Positions 1 to 6,442 of a stretch of 13,504 nucleotides of DNA are shown piece by piece; position 1 is the stretch's first letter; each line of letters opens with the position of its first letter. Under the pieces are notes generated by a model. The model did no database searches and was not told the DNA's origin. It saw nothing but the letters and a program-made list of their open reading frames with translations. A program made the position numbers and the translations under genes. Location of the stretch: the NCBI GenBank assembly GCA_030592655.1, contig JAUVIQ010000061.1:1-13504 (forward strand), read 5' to 3'. The stretch is from Planctomycetales bacterium (GTDB lineage Bacteria; Planctomycetota; Phycisphaerae; SM23-33).

Positions 1-80
<80 letters not shown>

Positions 81-110
81 GAGGATAATCTAGACGCCGG
101 GGAAATAGCA

Positions 111-170
111 TTCAGCAATCAGCAGTCAGCAATCAGTGAACTGAAAGCTGAAAGCCGAACGCTGAACGCT
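111..170. repeat. TCAGC-rich imperfect inverted repeat
   Basis: A run of short CAGCAATCAG/CAGTCAGC units is followed by their approximate reverse complement (CTGAAAGCTGAAAGC, GAACGCTGAACGCT). The whole can fold into a long imperfect hairpin of about 26 bp per arm. Stretches of this TCAGC type recur between genes in many environmental bacterial genomes. Nothing suggests coding. It lies in the 16S 3' spacer and may be transcribed with the rRNA. Confidence 0.6.
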
Positions 171-234
171 TTTCTCACAGAGAGATCTGTCCGGCAGATA
201 AGTCAACACAGCCTCGTCCCGAGCGACAGCGAGG

Positions 235-259
235 GACCCTGAGCTTTTGTCGAAGGGTC
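235..259. repeat. Small palindromic repeat (GACCCT...AGGGTC)
   Basis: GACCCTGAGC, then TTTTGTCGAAGGGTC, forms a hairpin closed by GACCCT/AGGGTC. It resembles a widespread intergenic palindrome of the CCCTGAGC...TCGAAGGG type. It sits in the spacer between the 16S end and the terminator at 331. The remaining parts of 78-295 show no gene or RNA that I recognise. Confidence 0.5.
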
Positions 260-295
260 TTTTTCGGTTGCCAGGACCAGCCGTGCGGCGACGCA

Positions 296-365
296 CGACA
301 AAGACGGTTACACTGTTTACCATATACCAAGGCCCCGCGCCTGACCGCGCGGGGCCTTTTTTGCG
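296..365 (+). repeat. Duplicated terminator module, copy 1
   Basis: Positions 296-341 (46 bp) are identical to 2835-2880, and 347-365 (19 bp) are identical to 2887-2905. Only the hairpin loop between them differs. The shared block covers 35 bp of non-palindromic sequence (for example GGTTACACTGTTTACCATAT at 306-325) plus the whole terminator stem and T-run. Conservation beyond the stem means this is a duplicated unit and not two independent terminators. Confidence 0.9.
331..362 (+). terminator. Rho-independent terminator downstream of 16S
   Basis: GGCCCCGCGC (331-340) pairs perfectly with GCGCGGGGCC (347-356) across a 6-nt loop and is followed by six T residues (357-362). This should end the 16S transcript before any 23S gene and insulate the promoter that follows at 368-394. 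Confidence 0.9.
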
Positions 366-367
366 CA

Positions 368-394
368 TTGCACTTTCGTTGCACGTGCTATAAT
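368..394 (+). promoter_or_regulatory. Predicted extended -10 promoter for the HEAT-repeat gene
   Basis: TATAAT at 389-394 is preceded by TG at 386-387, the extended -10 form TGnTATAAT. TTGCAC at 368-373 is a possible -35 with a short 15-nt spacer, which an extended -10 could tolerate. Expected start is near 401, giving a leader of about 115 nt. It sits directly after the rRNA terminator and is the only good promoter seen before the ATG at 517. Confidence 0.65.
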
Positions 395-413
395 GTTCGT
401 AGAGGTAATTATT

Positions 414-487
414 ATGAAAAAGAAATTTGATTGTGTGGGCGGATTCAACTCATCATGAAAAGGGAAAATGGGACGACAAGGTGGTAA
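414..487 (+). other. Two overlapping short upstream ORFs in the leader
   Basis: ATG at 414 opens a 14-codon frame (MKKKFDCVGGFNSS, stop 456-458), preceded by AGAGG at 401-405, a usable ribosome binding site with an 8-nt gap. Its stop overlaps ATG at 455 (ATGA), which opens a 10-codon frame (MKRENGTTRW, stop 485-487). Both lie between the predicted promoter and the lipoprotein ATG. They could be a leader peptide or chance; frames this short carry little statistical weight. Confidence 0.25.
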
Positions 488-516
488 CTGTCCAACAGTA
501 ACAGGAGAGACATTCA

Positions 517-2721
517 ATGGGGAATCGCTCAACAAATGTTTTGTCGTCTCGACATGATTGCATGTTGATAGGCGTCGTTTTGTGGGCCATGTTGGTAGTT
601 CTGGCGGGTTGCGAGAGCAAGCCCGATTCCACGCCCGATGCCTGCGCCGAGGCAGAACGAATTCTGCATGAGGAGGCCCTGAAGTTCCAATCCGGTGATC
701 CTGAACTTCTGCAACTCACCAAGAAGCTGGTTGCTCTCGGCGACGTGGGGATGAAGTCTGCCTCCGATGCGCTCGATGCACGCTCTACCTCGACGGGAGC
801 CCTGGCGGTCAGCACGCTGGTGGAATTTGGCGAACCAGGCCGGAATGTGTTGATCAGTGCGATGTCATCGACGAATAAGATCATAAAATACCGGGCCATC
901 CGCGGTTTGGGAAATGCCCGCGACGTGCGAGCGTTGCCCGAATTACTGAAGATGGTGGATACTTGGAGCATGAAGCACCGTGTCGTCGGTAGGGCGTTGA
1001 TCAAGATCGGCCAGCCGGCTGTTCCCGGTCTGCTTAAATTGCTCGAATCTTCGAAACGGGATGTTCGGCGTGGTGCGGCGGAACTGCTGGGGGAAATTGC
1101 CGATAACCGTGCGATTCAGCCGTTGGCCGATCTGCTGGGGGACAAGGAGTTTTTTGTCCGTTGCGCTGCCGGACGCGCGTTGGCCAAGTACGGAACGCGG
1201 GTTATTCCCACGCTAGCCAGGTTGCTGAAGAACTCCAATAACAAGGCCCGGAGTGAGGCAGCGACAATTCTTGGAGAGATGGACGACACTCGTGCCGCAG
1301 TGGCCTTGGTGTCCGCTTTGGACTCAACTCCTGATTCCTATATAACCTCTAACATTATCAATGCGTTGGTAAAGTTGGGATCCAAGTCGATCGATCCCCT
1401 CCTGCCCATTCTCAAAAAGAATGGCCGAAAACGAATTCGGAACGCAATGGAAGCGCTCAGCCGGATTCCCGACCCTCGCGTGGTAGCGCCTCTGCTGGAA
1501 GCCCAGGACAAATTAGGTAATACCGTGTGGGATGTCGTTGACAAATTAGCGAAGCGACCAAAGGTTGTCGAGAAACCGGCGATGAGTCTGTTGCATTCCA
1601 ATGCCCCACTTAAAGTCCGCGTGAAAGCCATTCGGTTACTTGGGCTGATCAAATCCAAGTCGGCCGTCAAGCCGCTGTGTCAGCTGATACGAACTCCATC
1701 CAAAGATTCGGCGATGCGTAATCTCCAGAGGAAAGCGATTTGGGCGCTGGGCCAAATCGGTGACCGACGCGCGATTCCGGCGATTAAGCTCGCTCTGGAC
1801 TGGTCTCCCCGCGGTTATTACAAAACAGCCGCCATTAGATCACTCGGCCAGCTTAACGCCCAGGAGATGGTGGGTCGCTTCATTGAAGAGTTGGATGCCA
1901 ATCCACGCTGGGGATCGCAATTCCATGTGGGGCAAACGCTGCTTTCTGCGCTGGGCAACCTGCGGGCCGTCAAGGCGATACCCGCGATCAAAAGGCAAAT
2001 TGAAAACAATCGCAATTTTGTCGAAGTGGTCAACTCGGCGGTTAACGCCCTGGAGAAAATCGGTGATCCGGAGGTCTTGAGTGTCTTCGAAAGCCTGGCG
2101 ACGCACAAGGATGGAAGGATTCGTTCTGAGGCCATAAGGGCGATGGGGAAATTTGCTAAACCTTCTTCAATCAAAACGCTCCGGGCGGCGATGAAATACA
2201 ATGACACTATGACCTATCTTACAATCGCTTTTGTGTGCAGTAAGATCGGAACCCCCGATGCGATAAAATTGCTGCGAAAAGTGTCCACTGAAGGTGATTT
2301 TTTGGTGCGTGAACGCGCGATGAAGTTGTTGGTGAAAAAGGACCCCGAGGCGGTGGCGTTCCTGATTCGGCGATACCCGAATGAATCGCATTTGCCGACT
2401 CGATCGACCATGATTAAATTATTGAAATCACAGAAAGCCGTCGAAGCGTTGCCGATTTTCCTTGCTGCCGCCAAAGACTCCTCGCCGGACGCCCGTTGTG
2501 TACGATCCAACGCCTTTTGGGGACTGGCGGCTGTGGGTAACTCCGAGACTGTCCGCCTCCTGGAAAAATACAAGGCCGAGACCGAGGCGGAAATGAAACG
2601 CGACCGAAACTCAATGACGATCAGTGTCTTTGCTTGTGCCCGCGATGCGCTGGTCTCTCTGAAAAACCGCTTAAGGAAAGATAAAGAAGCCCAAGTCAAA
2701 AAGAAACCGGGGATAGAGTAA
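517..2721 (+). CDS. HEAT-repeat lipoprotein (734 aa)
   Basis: The N-terminus has a basic segment, a hydrophobic stretch (residues about 16-31) and a lipobox LAGC with Cys32, so the protein is probably exported and lipid-anchored. The rest is built of about 30-residue helical repeats of PBS-lyase/HEAT type, for example VRRGAAELLGEI (183-194) and VRCAAGRALAKYG (214-226), repeated almost to a basic Lys-rich C-terminus. HEAT arrays are protein-binding scaffolds. No catalytic motif is visible and the partner is unknown. Start choice: ATG 517 has AGGAG at 503-507 with a 9-nt gap; the internal Met16 would still leave the lipobox but has no ribosome site. The gene stands alone between two terminators that share a duplicated module. 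Family call is firm, role is not. Confidence 0.9.
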   Translation: MGNRSTNVLSSRHDCMLIGVVLWAMLVVLAGCESKPDSTPDACAEAERILHEEALKFQSGDPELLQLTKKLVALGDVGMKSASDALDARSTSTGALAVSTLVEFGEPGRNVLISAMSSTNKIIKYRAIRGLGNARDVRALPELLKMVDTWSMKHRVVGRALIKIGQPAVPGLLKLLESSKRDVRRGAAELLGEIADNRAIQPLADLLGDKEFFVRCAAGRALAKYGTRVIPTLARLLKNSNNKARSEAATILGEMDDTRAAVALVSALDSTPDSYITSNIINALVKLGSKSIDPLLPILKKNGRKRIRNAMEALSRIPDPRVVAPLLEAQDKLGNTVWDVVDKLAKRPKVVEKPAMSLLHSNAPLKVRVKAIRLLGLIKSKSAVKPLCQLIRTPSKDSAMRNLQRKAIWALGQIGDRRAIPAIKLALDWSPRGYYKTAAIRSLGQLNAQEMVGRFIEELDANPRWGSQFHVGQTLLSALGNLRAVKAIPAIKRQIENNRNFVEVVNSAVNALEKIGDPEVLSVFESLATHKDGRIRSEAIRAMGKFAKPSSIKTLRAAMKYNDTMTYLTIAFVCSKIGTPDAIKLLRKVSTEGDFLVRERAMKLLVKKDPEAVAFLIRRYPNESHLPTRSTMIKLLKSQKAVEALPIFLAAAKDSSPDARCVRSNAFWGLAAVGNSETVRLLEKYKAETEAEMKRDRNSMTISVFACARDALVSLKNRLRKDKEAQVKKKPGIE

Positions 2722-2782
2722 GAGTGGGGCGTTCGTACGGGCACCCTGCAACTGTTTTCAGGCGCGATCTGGTCAATTGTCT

Positions 2783-2817
2783 GGGAAACTAGGGAAACTA
2801 GGGACAGTCACCTATTT
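2783..2817. repeat. REP-like motif with tandem GGGAAACTA
   Basis: GGGAAACTA occurs twice in tandem (2783-2791, 2792-2800) and runs into GGGACAGTCACCTATTT (2801-2817). The last motif resembles the GGGACAGTCACC-type intergenic repeats that often accompany REP-associated tyrosine transposases. No transposase is in the window. It lies between the lipoprotein stop and its terminator. Confidence 0.5.
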
Positions 2818-2834
2818 CGAGGTGAGGCGGTAGG

Positions 2835-2905
2835 CGACAAAGACGGTTACACTGTTTACCATATACCAAGGCCCCGCGCCGAATAAGCGCGGGGCCTTTT
2901 TTGCG
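2835..2905 (+). repeat. Duplicated terminator module, copy 2
   Basis: This is the second copy of the block at 296-365: 46 bp identical (2835-2880), a different 7-nt loop (2880-2886) in place of the 6-nt loop, then 19 bp identical (2887-2905). The two copies stand in direct orientation about 2.54 kb apart and bracket the lipoprotein gene and its promoter. Confidence 0.9.
2870..2902 (+). terminator. Rho-independent terminator of the HEAT-repeat gene
   Basis: GGCCCCGCGC (2870-2879) pairs with GCGCGGGGCC (2887-2896) and six T residues follow (2897-2902). It lies about 150 bp past the lipoprotein stop codon. The minus strand has no T-run after the hairpin, so it probably does not stop the minus-strand gene ending at 2931. 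Confidence 0.88.
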
Positions 2906-2930
2906 ATCCTGCGTCCACTACAACAACTGG

Positions 2931-3377
2931 TCAGAAAACCACCTCTTCGGCGACACGCGCCTTGTTTGGACTCTGGATGTCGAAGACTCGCTTCCGGACA
3001 AGCTTGCTAGGTTTAAGGGGGAAAGGCAACAGAACACTGAATTGTCCAGAGTGCGGGCGGATTGTCGAATAGCAGGACCACAGATTCGATGATTTGCCCT
3101 CGAGAAAGGCCATCCAGCAATCGTCGTCAACATATCCGAGCACTCGTTCATCGGGCACTCGTACTTTCCACTCGACGGGCTTGCACATTTCGTAACTGGA
3201 GAAGCCCCTAGCATGTTCAACGGCCCACAAAAATTGGTCCTTGCCAACTACTGCCGCAAGTGCCGAACATTTCTGAGGATAATTTGGAAAGTGCCCCTTG
3301 TATGGCGAAAGGTTGGGGTCCACTTGCCCTTCGGTTAGGACAAACTTAACACAATGTCTCGTCAGAAAATCTGGCAT
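2931..3377 (-). CDS. Hypothetical protein (148 aa)
   Basis: I do not recognise this protein. It has no signal peptide or membrane segment. It is Trp/Cys-containing and fairly polar, with several aromatic-rich stretches (WAVEHARGFSSYEM, DDCWMAFLEGKSSNLWSCY), which suggests a small soluble domain. The start is supported by GGAG (complement of 3383-3386) 5 nt before the ATG. A second frame on the same strand (2918-3247) overlaps it but has no ribosome site that I can see and a poorer composition, so I take this frame as the gene. It lies about 60 bp downstream of the small membrane-protein gene on the same strand, so the two could share a transcript. Gene reality is moderately supported. Confidence 0.6.
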   Translation of the reverse strand: MPDFLTRHCVKFVLTEGQVDPNLSPYKGHFPNYPQKCSALAAVVGKDQFLWAVEHARGFSSYEMCKPVEWKVRVPDERVLGYVDDDCWMAFLEGKSSNLWSCYSTIRPHSGQFSVLLPFPLKPSKLVRKRVFDIQSPNKARVAEEVVF

Positions 3378-3437
3378 TGGTTCTCCAATAACTCCCCGCT
3401 TAGTTGCGAGTAATCCGTGTGGACACGAGTTACGTCC

Positions 3438-3629
3438 TTAATTCTTCACAGTGGAGACAACCAGCCACAGGACAATCACAGCGAACAGAATGACATACTT
3501 CGTTGTCTTGCTGAAGATGATCTTATGGCCGAGGATGCGGTTTTTGCTTGCCATGGCTATCAACTTATAGATCGGGGCAGCAAGTGCGGCAGTCAATGCT
3601 CCAACAACCATTTTCTCCAACAGTGTCAT
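3438..3629 (-). CDS. Small two-helix membrane protein (63 aa)
   Basis: The product begins MTLLEKMVVGALTAALAAP and has two hydrophobic segments, roughly residues 5-25 and 43-60 (KYVILFAVIVLWLVV), separated by a basic loop (KNRILGHK). The frame stays open upstream to an ATG at 3716, which would give 92 aa. I choose ATG 3629 because it has AAGGA about 10 nt upstream, the extra N-terminus is basic and unlike a membrane protein, and no ribosome site precedes 3716. No family is recognised. It could be a stand-alone small membrane protein or belong with the neighbouring 148-aa gene downstream. Confidence 0.55.
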   Translation of the reverse strand: MTLLEKMVVGALTAALAAPIYKLIAMASKNRILGHKIIFSKTTKYVILFAVIVLWLVVSTVKN

Positions 3630-3725
3630 CGTGGCTCTTCCTTGCAAAGAGGCTCGTATGCCCCACGTTAGTACCCGGATCATTTTATCGCCTATCGAAC
3701 TACTTTTCTTGAGCAAGCATCAGCA

Positions 3726-3797
3726 GGAAACCTGGGAAACCTGGGAACGCTACCCGTGTTTATGGGGGAAACCTGGGAACGCTACCCGTGTTTATGG
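3726..3797. repeat. Perfect 32-bp tandem duplication (GGGAACGCTACCCGTG family)
   Basis: Positions 3734-3765 and 3766-3797 are identical 32-bp units that start GGGAAACCTGGGAACGC and end CCCGTGTTTATGG. A further partial unit, GGAAACCT, precedes them at 3726-3733. GGGAACGCTACCC-type sequences look like dispersed REP-like repeats, and their GGGAAAC heads match the GGGAAACTA repeats at 2783-2800. Noncoding. Confidence 0.75.
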
Positions 3798-3811
3798 CGG
3801 CGGGGAGTAAG

Positions 3812-3846
3812 TAGGCTGGGACTCCGCTTCGCTCCGTACCAGCCTA
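3812..3846. repeat. Hairpin repeat (TAGGCTGG...CCAGCCTA)
   Basis: An 8-bp perfect stem, TAGGCTGG (3812-3819) with CCAGCCTA (3839-3846), encloses GACTCCGCTTCGCTCCGTAC, which can itself fold in part. It lies 14 bp after the tandem duplication and resembles a dispersed intergenic palindrome. There is no T-run, so a terminator role is unlikely. Confidence 0.55.
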
Positions 3847-3877
3847 TCTATCGTATTGAAGGTGGGTTATTGAAAAA

Positions 3878-3928
3878 CAGAGCCGAACGGCAAGCCGACT
3901 TTCAGCATCGGCTTGCCGTTCGGCTCTG
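3878..3928. repeat. Perfect 21-bp inverted repeat
   Basis: Arm 3878-3898 (starts CAGAGCCGAACGGC) is the exact reverse complement of 3908-3928, with a 9-nt loop (3899-3907). The hairpin is symmetric, with no immediate T-run on either side; TTTATTTTT appears only about 20 bp later on the plus strand. It may be a REP-like palindrome or a weak bidirectional terminator. Confidence 0.8.
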
Positions 3929-4270
3929 CTCAAGATAAACCTTTCGGCTTTATTTTTAACAAAGTGCAAACGCCGCGGCACCCGGTTTATCTACACGCTG
4001 CCGAGAGTTGTGGGGTGACACCCTACGGCCATCGCCATTAAAACCTTGCAGTATGAGGCCGATTGAGGTATCATTCTTACTCATGGTGAATTGCGTATTT
4101 GGCTTGCGGGTACGTTTGGGGTTCAATTCTGATAACGGCCCGCCGGAGAGTGTGCGGAAAACGAAAAGTGCATGACGAAAAGTATGCTGTGCCGAATCTT
4201 TGAATATTTATCGTTTAACAGTTCTTTAATGGTCAATTCTGTGTTGAAGCGGTTTATGGATTAGAGGCCA
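3929..4270. other. Intergenic stretch without recognised features
   Basis: About 340 bp between two repeats. I find no frame with plausible composition, no tRNA and no clear promoter. A small perfect palindrome GGGTGACACCC is present near 4013. The right half (about 4190-4260) is AT-rich and might hold promoter elements for the gene at 4430, but no -35/-10 pair with good spacing stands out. Confidence 0.4.
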
Positions 4271-4391
4271 TAACAAAATTAACCGCAGAGAACGCAAAGA
4301 ACGCAAAGAACGCAAAGAAAAGAGGCATAAAAGTTTTTTTGTTATGTTCTCTGCGGCCTCTGCGTGCTCTGCGGTGAAGTTCTTTTTGTTA
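4271..4391. repeat. Large imperfect inverted repeat (CCGCAGAGAACGC family)
   Basis: The outer arms TAACAAAA (from 4271) and TTTTGTTA (to 4391) enclose CCGCAGAGAACGC followed by three AACGCAAAG-like units, and on the other side TTCTCTGCGGCCTCTGCGTG then CTCTGCGG. The arms pair imperfectly along most of the 121 bp. This type of GCAGAG/CTCTGC element occurs between genes in many unrelated bacterial genomes. It ends 38 bp before the ATG of the next gene, so it should lie in or just before that gene's leader. Confidence 0.7.
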
Positions 4392-4429
4392 TATGCTATT
4401 AGTGTGAACTGTGATTAAGGGGCGGTACT

Positions 4430-5626
4430 ATGCAAGTGGTTGAGGTTTTCTGTCCGGGCTGTGGCCAACTTCTGACTGTCTCGCGAGAGCATTTGGGGAG
4501 GAAGGGACGGTGCAGCGCGTGCAAGAAGGTTTTCGTTATTACCGAGAAGGCCGATTTGCTTGATTCAGACGATCTGGCCGAGCCTGGTCTGGCCGATACG
4601 AGCGTGGAGGATATTATTGGCTGGTTAGGCAAGAGCGGCCCGCCCGCCGGTATTCAGCAGCCGTCCTCTTCGCAGACCGCTGTGGCAGAGAGCCAGTTAG
4701 ATGCGACTCTTCCGCCACGTCAGGCAAAGCAAATCAAACCGGCTTCCGAACGGAAACATTACACTATCCGGCTTGGGCACATGGACGAAATGGGCGCTTT
4801 TTTCCTTTTCAGTCCCGATTTGCTCTACGAGGAAGATTTTCGCAGCGCTTTTCCGCAGAGGTGCGTAGTCTGCGGAAAGCGTCATCATCTGTCGGTTCAC
4901 CTGATCGTGTGGGCCAGCAAGTTGCCCGGGCGAGGTGAGATCGGCGCGCGTACCTCCTATTCCCGAAGCGTTTTCGAACTTGACAAACTGGGCGGAGTGT
5001 CGGGGCGCGAACTACTGGCGAAACTGGACCCCATCGAGAACCTGCCGGAGCCGTATTGTTTTCCGTTTCCCTATTACCTTTGCCGGGAATGCTCGCCCAT
5101 CGGAGCGGTAGTTCCCGACGTTAGATTTGCCGCCGACGGACGCACACACGAGTGCGAACTGGGGATATTCTCACTCAAACGGGCGGAGGATTTTGTCCGG
5201 ATAGTCGGCGGTGCTGAATGTCCCGCCCTGAAGCAAATTCGTGAAGCGGTCAAGAAAGATCGCAGCGACCCTTGGCTGGCGCTGCCATTGGCCGTCAGAA
5301 GCCGGATTAAACAGTGGTTCACTTTGGCCGACGGGGAAAAATTCGCCGTCTATATCCCCGATGGAGAGTTCGCCAAGACTGAGGCTGGTCTTGCCGGAAT
5401 CGCGCTGACCGACAAGAGACTGGTGTTTCGCAAGTTCGCCTCGAAGGTCGAGATCCCGCTGACCGAGAAGATTTCCATTGAGCGCGGGACCGCCAAGAAA
5501 AGCGGCAGGCTTCAATTGCGGATTTCCAGCCGGGCAACCGAACCGGCCCTTCTCGTCGCCGACGAGGCCATCGCAGAACGGCTCCGCATGTCCCTCCGCC
5601 ATGTAGGCGCAAAAGCCAAATGGTGA
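4430..5626 (+). CDS. Zinc-ribbon protein with possible PH/GRAM-like C-terminus (398 aa)
   Basis: The N-terminus is an MJ0042-like zinc ribbon: CPGC (C8, C11) and CSAC (C28, C31). After a linker of about 70 residues comes a middle domain with two more CxxC pairs, CVVC (C145, C148) and CREC (C218, C221), probably a second metal site. The last 100 residues (about 295-390) look like a beta-rich PH/GRAM-type fold, with the segment GIALTDKRLVFRKF resembling bacterial PH domains; this is pattern recognition, not a search. There is no signal peptide or membrane helix, so it is probably cytoplasmic. Start: AAGGGG (4417-4422) lies 7 nt before ATG 4430. It converges with the LysE-type gene, with only 15 bp between the coding ends. 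Function unknown. Confidence 0.85.
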   Translation: MQVVEVFCPGCGQLLTVSREHLGRKGRCSACKKVFVITEKADLLDSDDLAEPGLADTSVEDIIGWLGKSGPPAGIQQPSSSQTAVAESQLDATLPPRQAKQIKPASERKHYTIRLGHMDEMGAFFLFSPDLLYEEDFRSAFPQRCVVCGKRHHLSVHLIVWASKLPGRGEIGARTSYSRSVFELDKLGGVSGRELLAKLDPIENLPEPYCFPFPYYLCRECSPIGAVVPDVRFAADGRTHECELGIFSLKRAEDFVRIVGGAECPALKQIREAVKKDRSDPWLALPLAVRSRIKQWFTLADGEKFAVYIPDGEFAKTEAGLAGIALTDKRLVFRKFASKVEIPLTEKISIERGTAKKSGRLQLRISSRATEPALLVADEAIAERLRMSLRHVGAKAKW

Positions 5627-5644
5627 TGAAAAAAGCGTTTTTCA
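5627..5644. terminator. Possible bidirectional A/T hairpin terminator
   Basis: TGAAAAA (5627-5633) and TTTTTCA (5638-5644) form a perfect 7-bp stem with loop AGCG, exactly where two convergent genes meet; it overlaps the stop codon of the minus-strand gene. The stem is almost all A-T, so it is weak. The U-tract on each strand would come from the stem itself. Confidence 0.35.
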
Positions 5645-6262
5645 AATCAGGTCCCTGATGCTGTTGAAGAGGAACATCACGCCGAAGAACAGAAGGGCAG
5701 AGGCGCAAATGACCTGGACAATTCGCTGACTTCTGCCTCCCAAAAGTTTCGAGCCTCGGTGGCTCGCCCACGACAGCACCTCCAGCCAGATAAGATCGCA
5801 AATCCAATGCAGAATTGCGAACAGTACGAACGCAAGAACTCCCAGCCTGGCTGCCCGGGACGCAAGGGCCAGACCCACCGTCGCCCACCAGAGCAGGAAG
5901 TACGGATTTCCGAGCGACATCAGGATTCCCGTTACCACCGGTCCTCTGGGACTCGGTTTGCTCCCTGCGAGAGACGGTTTCTTTACCGCTTTGAGCATGG
6001 TCGCGCCCATCACAATCAACATAACGCCGCCGGTGAGTCCGACGCTAATCCGAAACGCCGGAATCGCAAACAAACTGCCGACGCCCACGATAATCAGCAC
6101 CATCAGCTGGAATTCCACGATACCATGCCCTATCGCCACCAACGCGCCCGCATGGCGATTTCTAGCGCCCAATCCGAGCGTTACAGCCGTCATCGGCCCT
6201 GGAGCCATTACCCCGGAAAATGAAATGACAACAGCCTGAGTTAGAAAAACAATCAAACCCAC
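5642..6262 (-). CDS. LysE/RhtB family amino-acid exporter (206 aa)
   Basis: The length and layout match the LysE/RhtB translocator family, small inner-membrane exporters of amino acids and derivatives. The conserved N-terminal motif is present: APGPM (residues 20-24), then a Gly-rich segment with GARNRHAGALVAIGHG (32-47). A second family signature, GNPYFLLWW (118-126), starts the second half. About six hydrophobic segments are visible. The start is GTG at 6262, with AAAGGA about 9 nt upstream; an in-frame ATG (Met19) would cut off the first helix. It lies downstream of tRNA-Leu and the UDPGP gene on the same strand and may be transcribed with them. Substrate cannot be told. Confidence 0.92.
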   Translation of the reverse strand: MGLIVFLTQAVVISFSGVMAPGPMTAVTLGLGARNRHAGALVAIGHGIVEFQLMVLIIVGVGSLFAIPAFRISVGLTGGVMLIVMGATMLKAVKKPSLAGSKPSPRGPVVTGILMSLGNPYFLLWWATVGLALASRAARLGVLAFVLFAILHWICDLIWLEVLSWASHRGSKLLGGRSQRIVQVICASALLFFGVMFLFNSIRDLI

Positions 6263-6302
6263 TGTCGGTTATCCTTTGAAGGCAAGCGGTATCGCAGTAA
6301 GG

Positions 6303-6336
6303 CAAATTGGAAATCGGAAATCGGAAATCGGAAATT
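6303..6336. repeat. Heptamer tandem repeat GGAAATC
   Basis: Three perfect GGAAATC units (6309-6315, 6316-6322, 6323-6329) and one variant GGAAATT (6330-6336), preceded by CAAATT. On the minus strand it reads as GATTTCC repeats directly 3' of the tRNA. Such heptamer runs are a common kind of unstable intergenic microsatellite. It lies about 40 bp upstream of the LysE-type start. Confidence 0.75.
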
Positions 6337-6340
6337 GAAA

Positions 6341-6424
6341 TGCCCGGGACAGGAGTTGAACCTGCACCTCCCAAGGGAGACCAGCCCCTCAAGCTGGCGC
6401 GTCTGCCTATTCCGCCACCCGGGC
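6341..6424 (-). tRNA. tRNA-Leu (anticodon GAG)
   Basis: On the minus strand a full cloverleaf can be drawn. The acceptor stem is GCCCGGG (6424-6418) with CCCGGGC, discriminator A at 6341. The anticodon stem is CCAGC/GCTGG with loop TTGAGGG, anticodon GAG, reading CUC and CUU. There is a long class II variable arm (CTCCC TT GGGAG) and a T-arm GCAGG TTCAACT CCTGT. At 84 nt it fits bacterial tRNA-Leu. CCA is not encoded. It begins 18 bp after the stop codon of the UDPGP gene on the same strand, so it is probably processed from a shared transcript. No clear terminator follows before the LysE-type gene. Confidence 0.96.
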
Positions 6425-6442
6425 AAGCGATACAACATGAGC

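Noticed and set aside
296..341. tRNA or tRNA fragment in the duplicated block
   Set aside because: ACC and ACCA-like triplets are present, but no acceptor or T-arm can be drawn; the only strong structure is the terminator stem.
2214..2744. Minus-strand frame of 176 codons inside the lipoprotein gene
   Set aside because: The opposite strand encodes clear HEAT repeats here. The frame has no ribosome site or family resemblance.
3438..3716. Longer 92-aa start for the small membrane protein
   Set aside because: ATG 3716 has no ribosome site and borders the repeat region, while ATG 3629 has AAGGA at suitable distance.
3726..3797. Possible start of a CRISPR array
   Set aside because: The 32-bp units are directly adjacent without spacers and no cas gene is near. 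It is a simple tandem duplication.
5319..5888. Minus-strand frame spanning the zinc-ribbon and LysE-type genes
   Set aside because: It overlaps two well supported genes in a different frame and shows no domain.
6301..6424. tRNA-Leu 3' end as a phage or island attachment site
   Set aside because: No integrase is present, and I saw no second copy of the tRNA 3' end within the window. The sequence next to the tRNA is a heptamer microsatellite.
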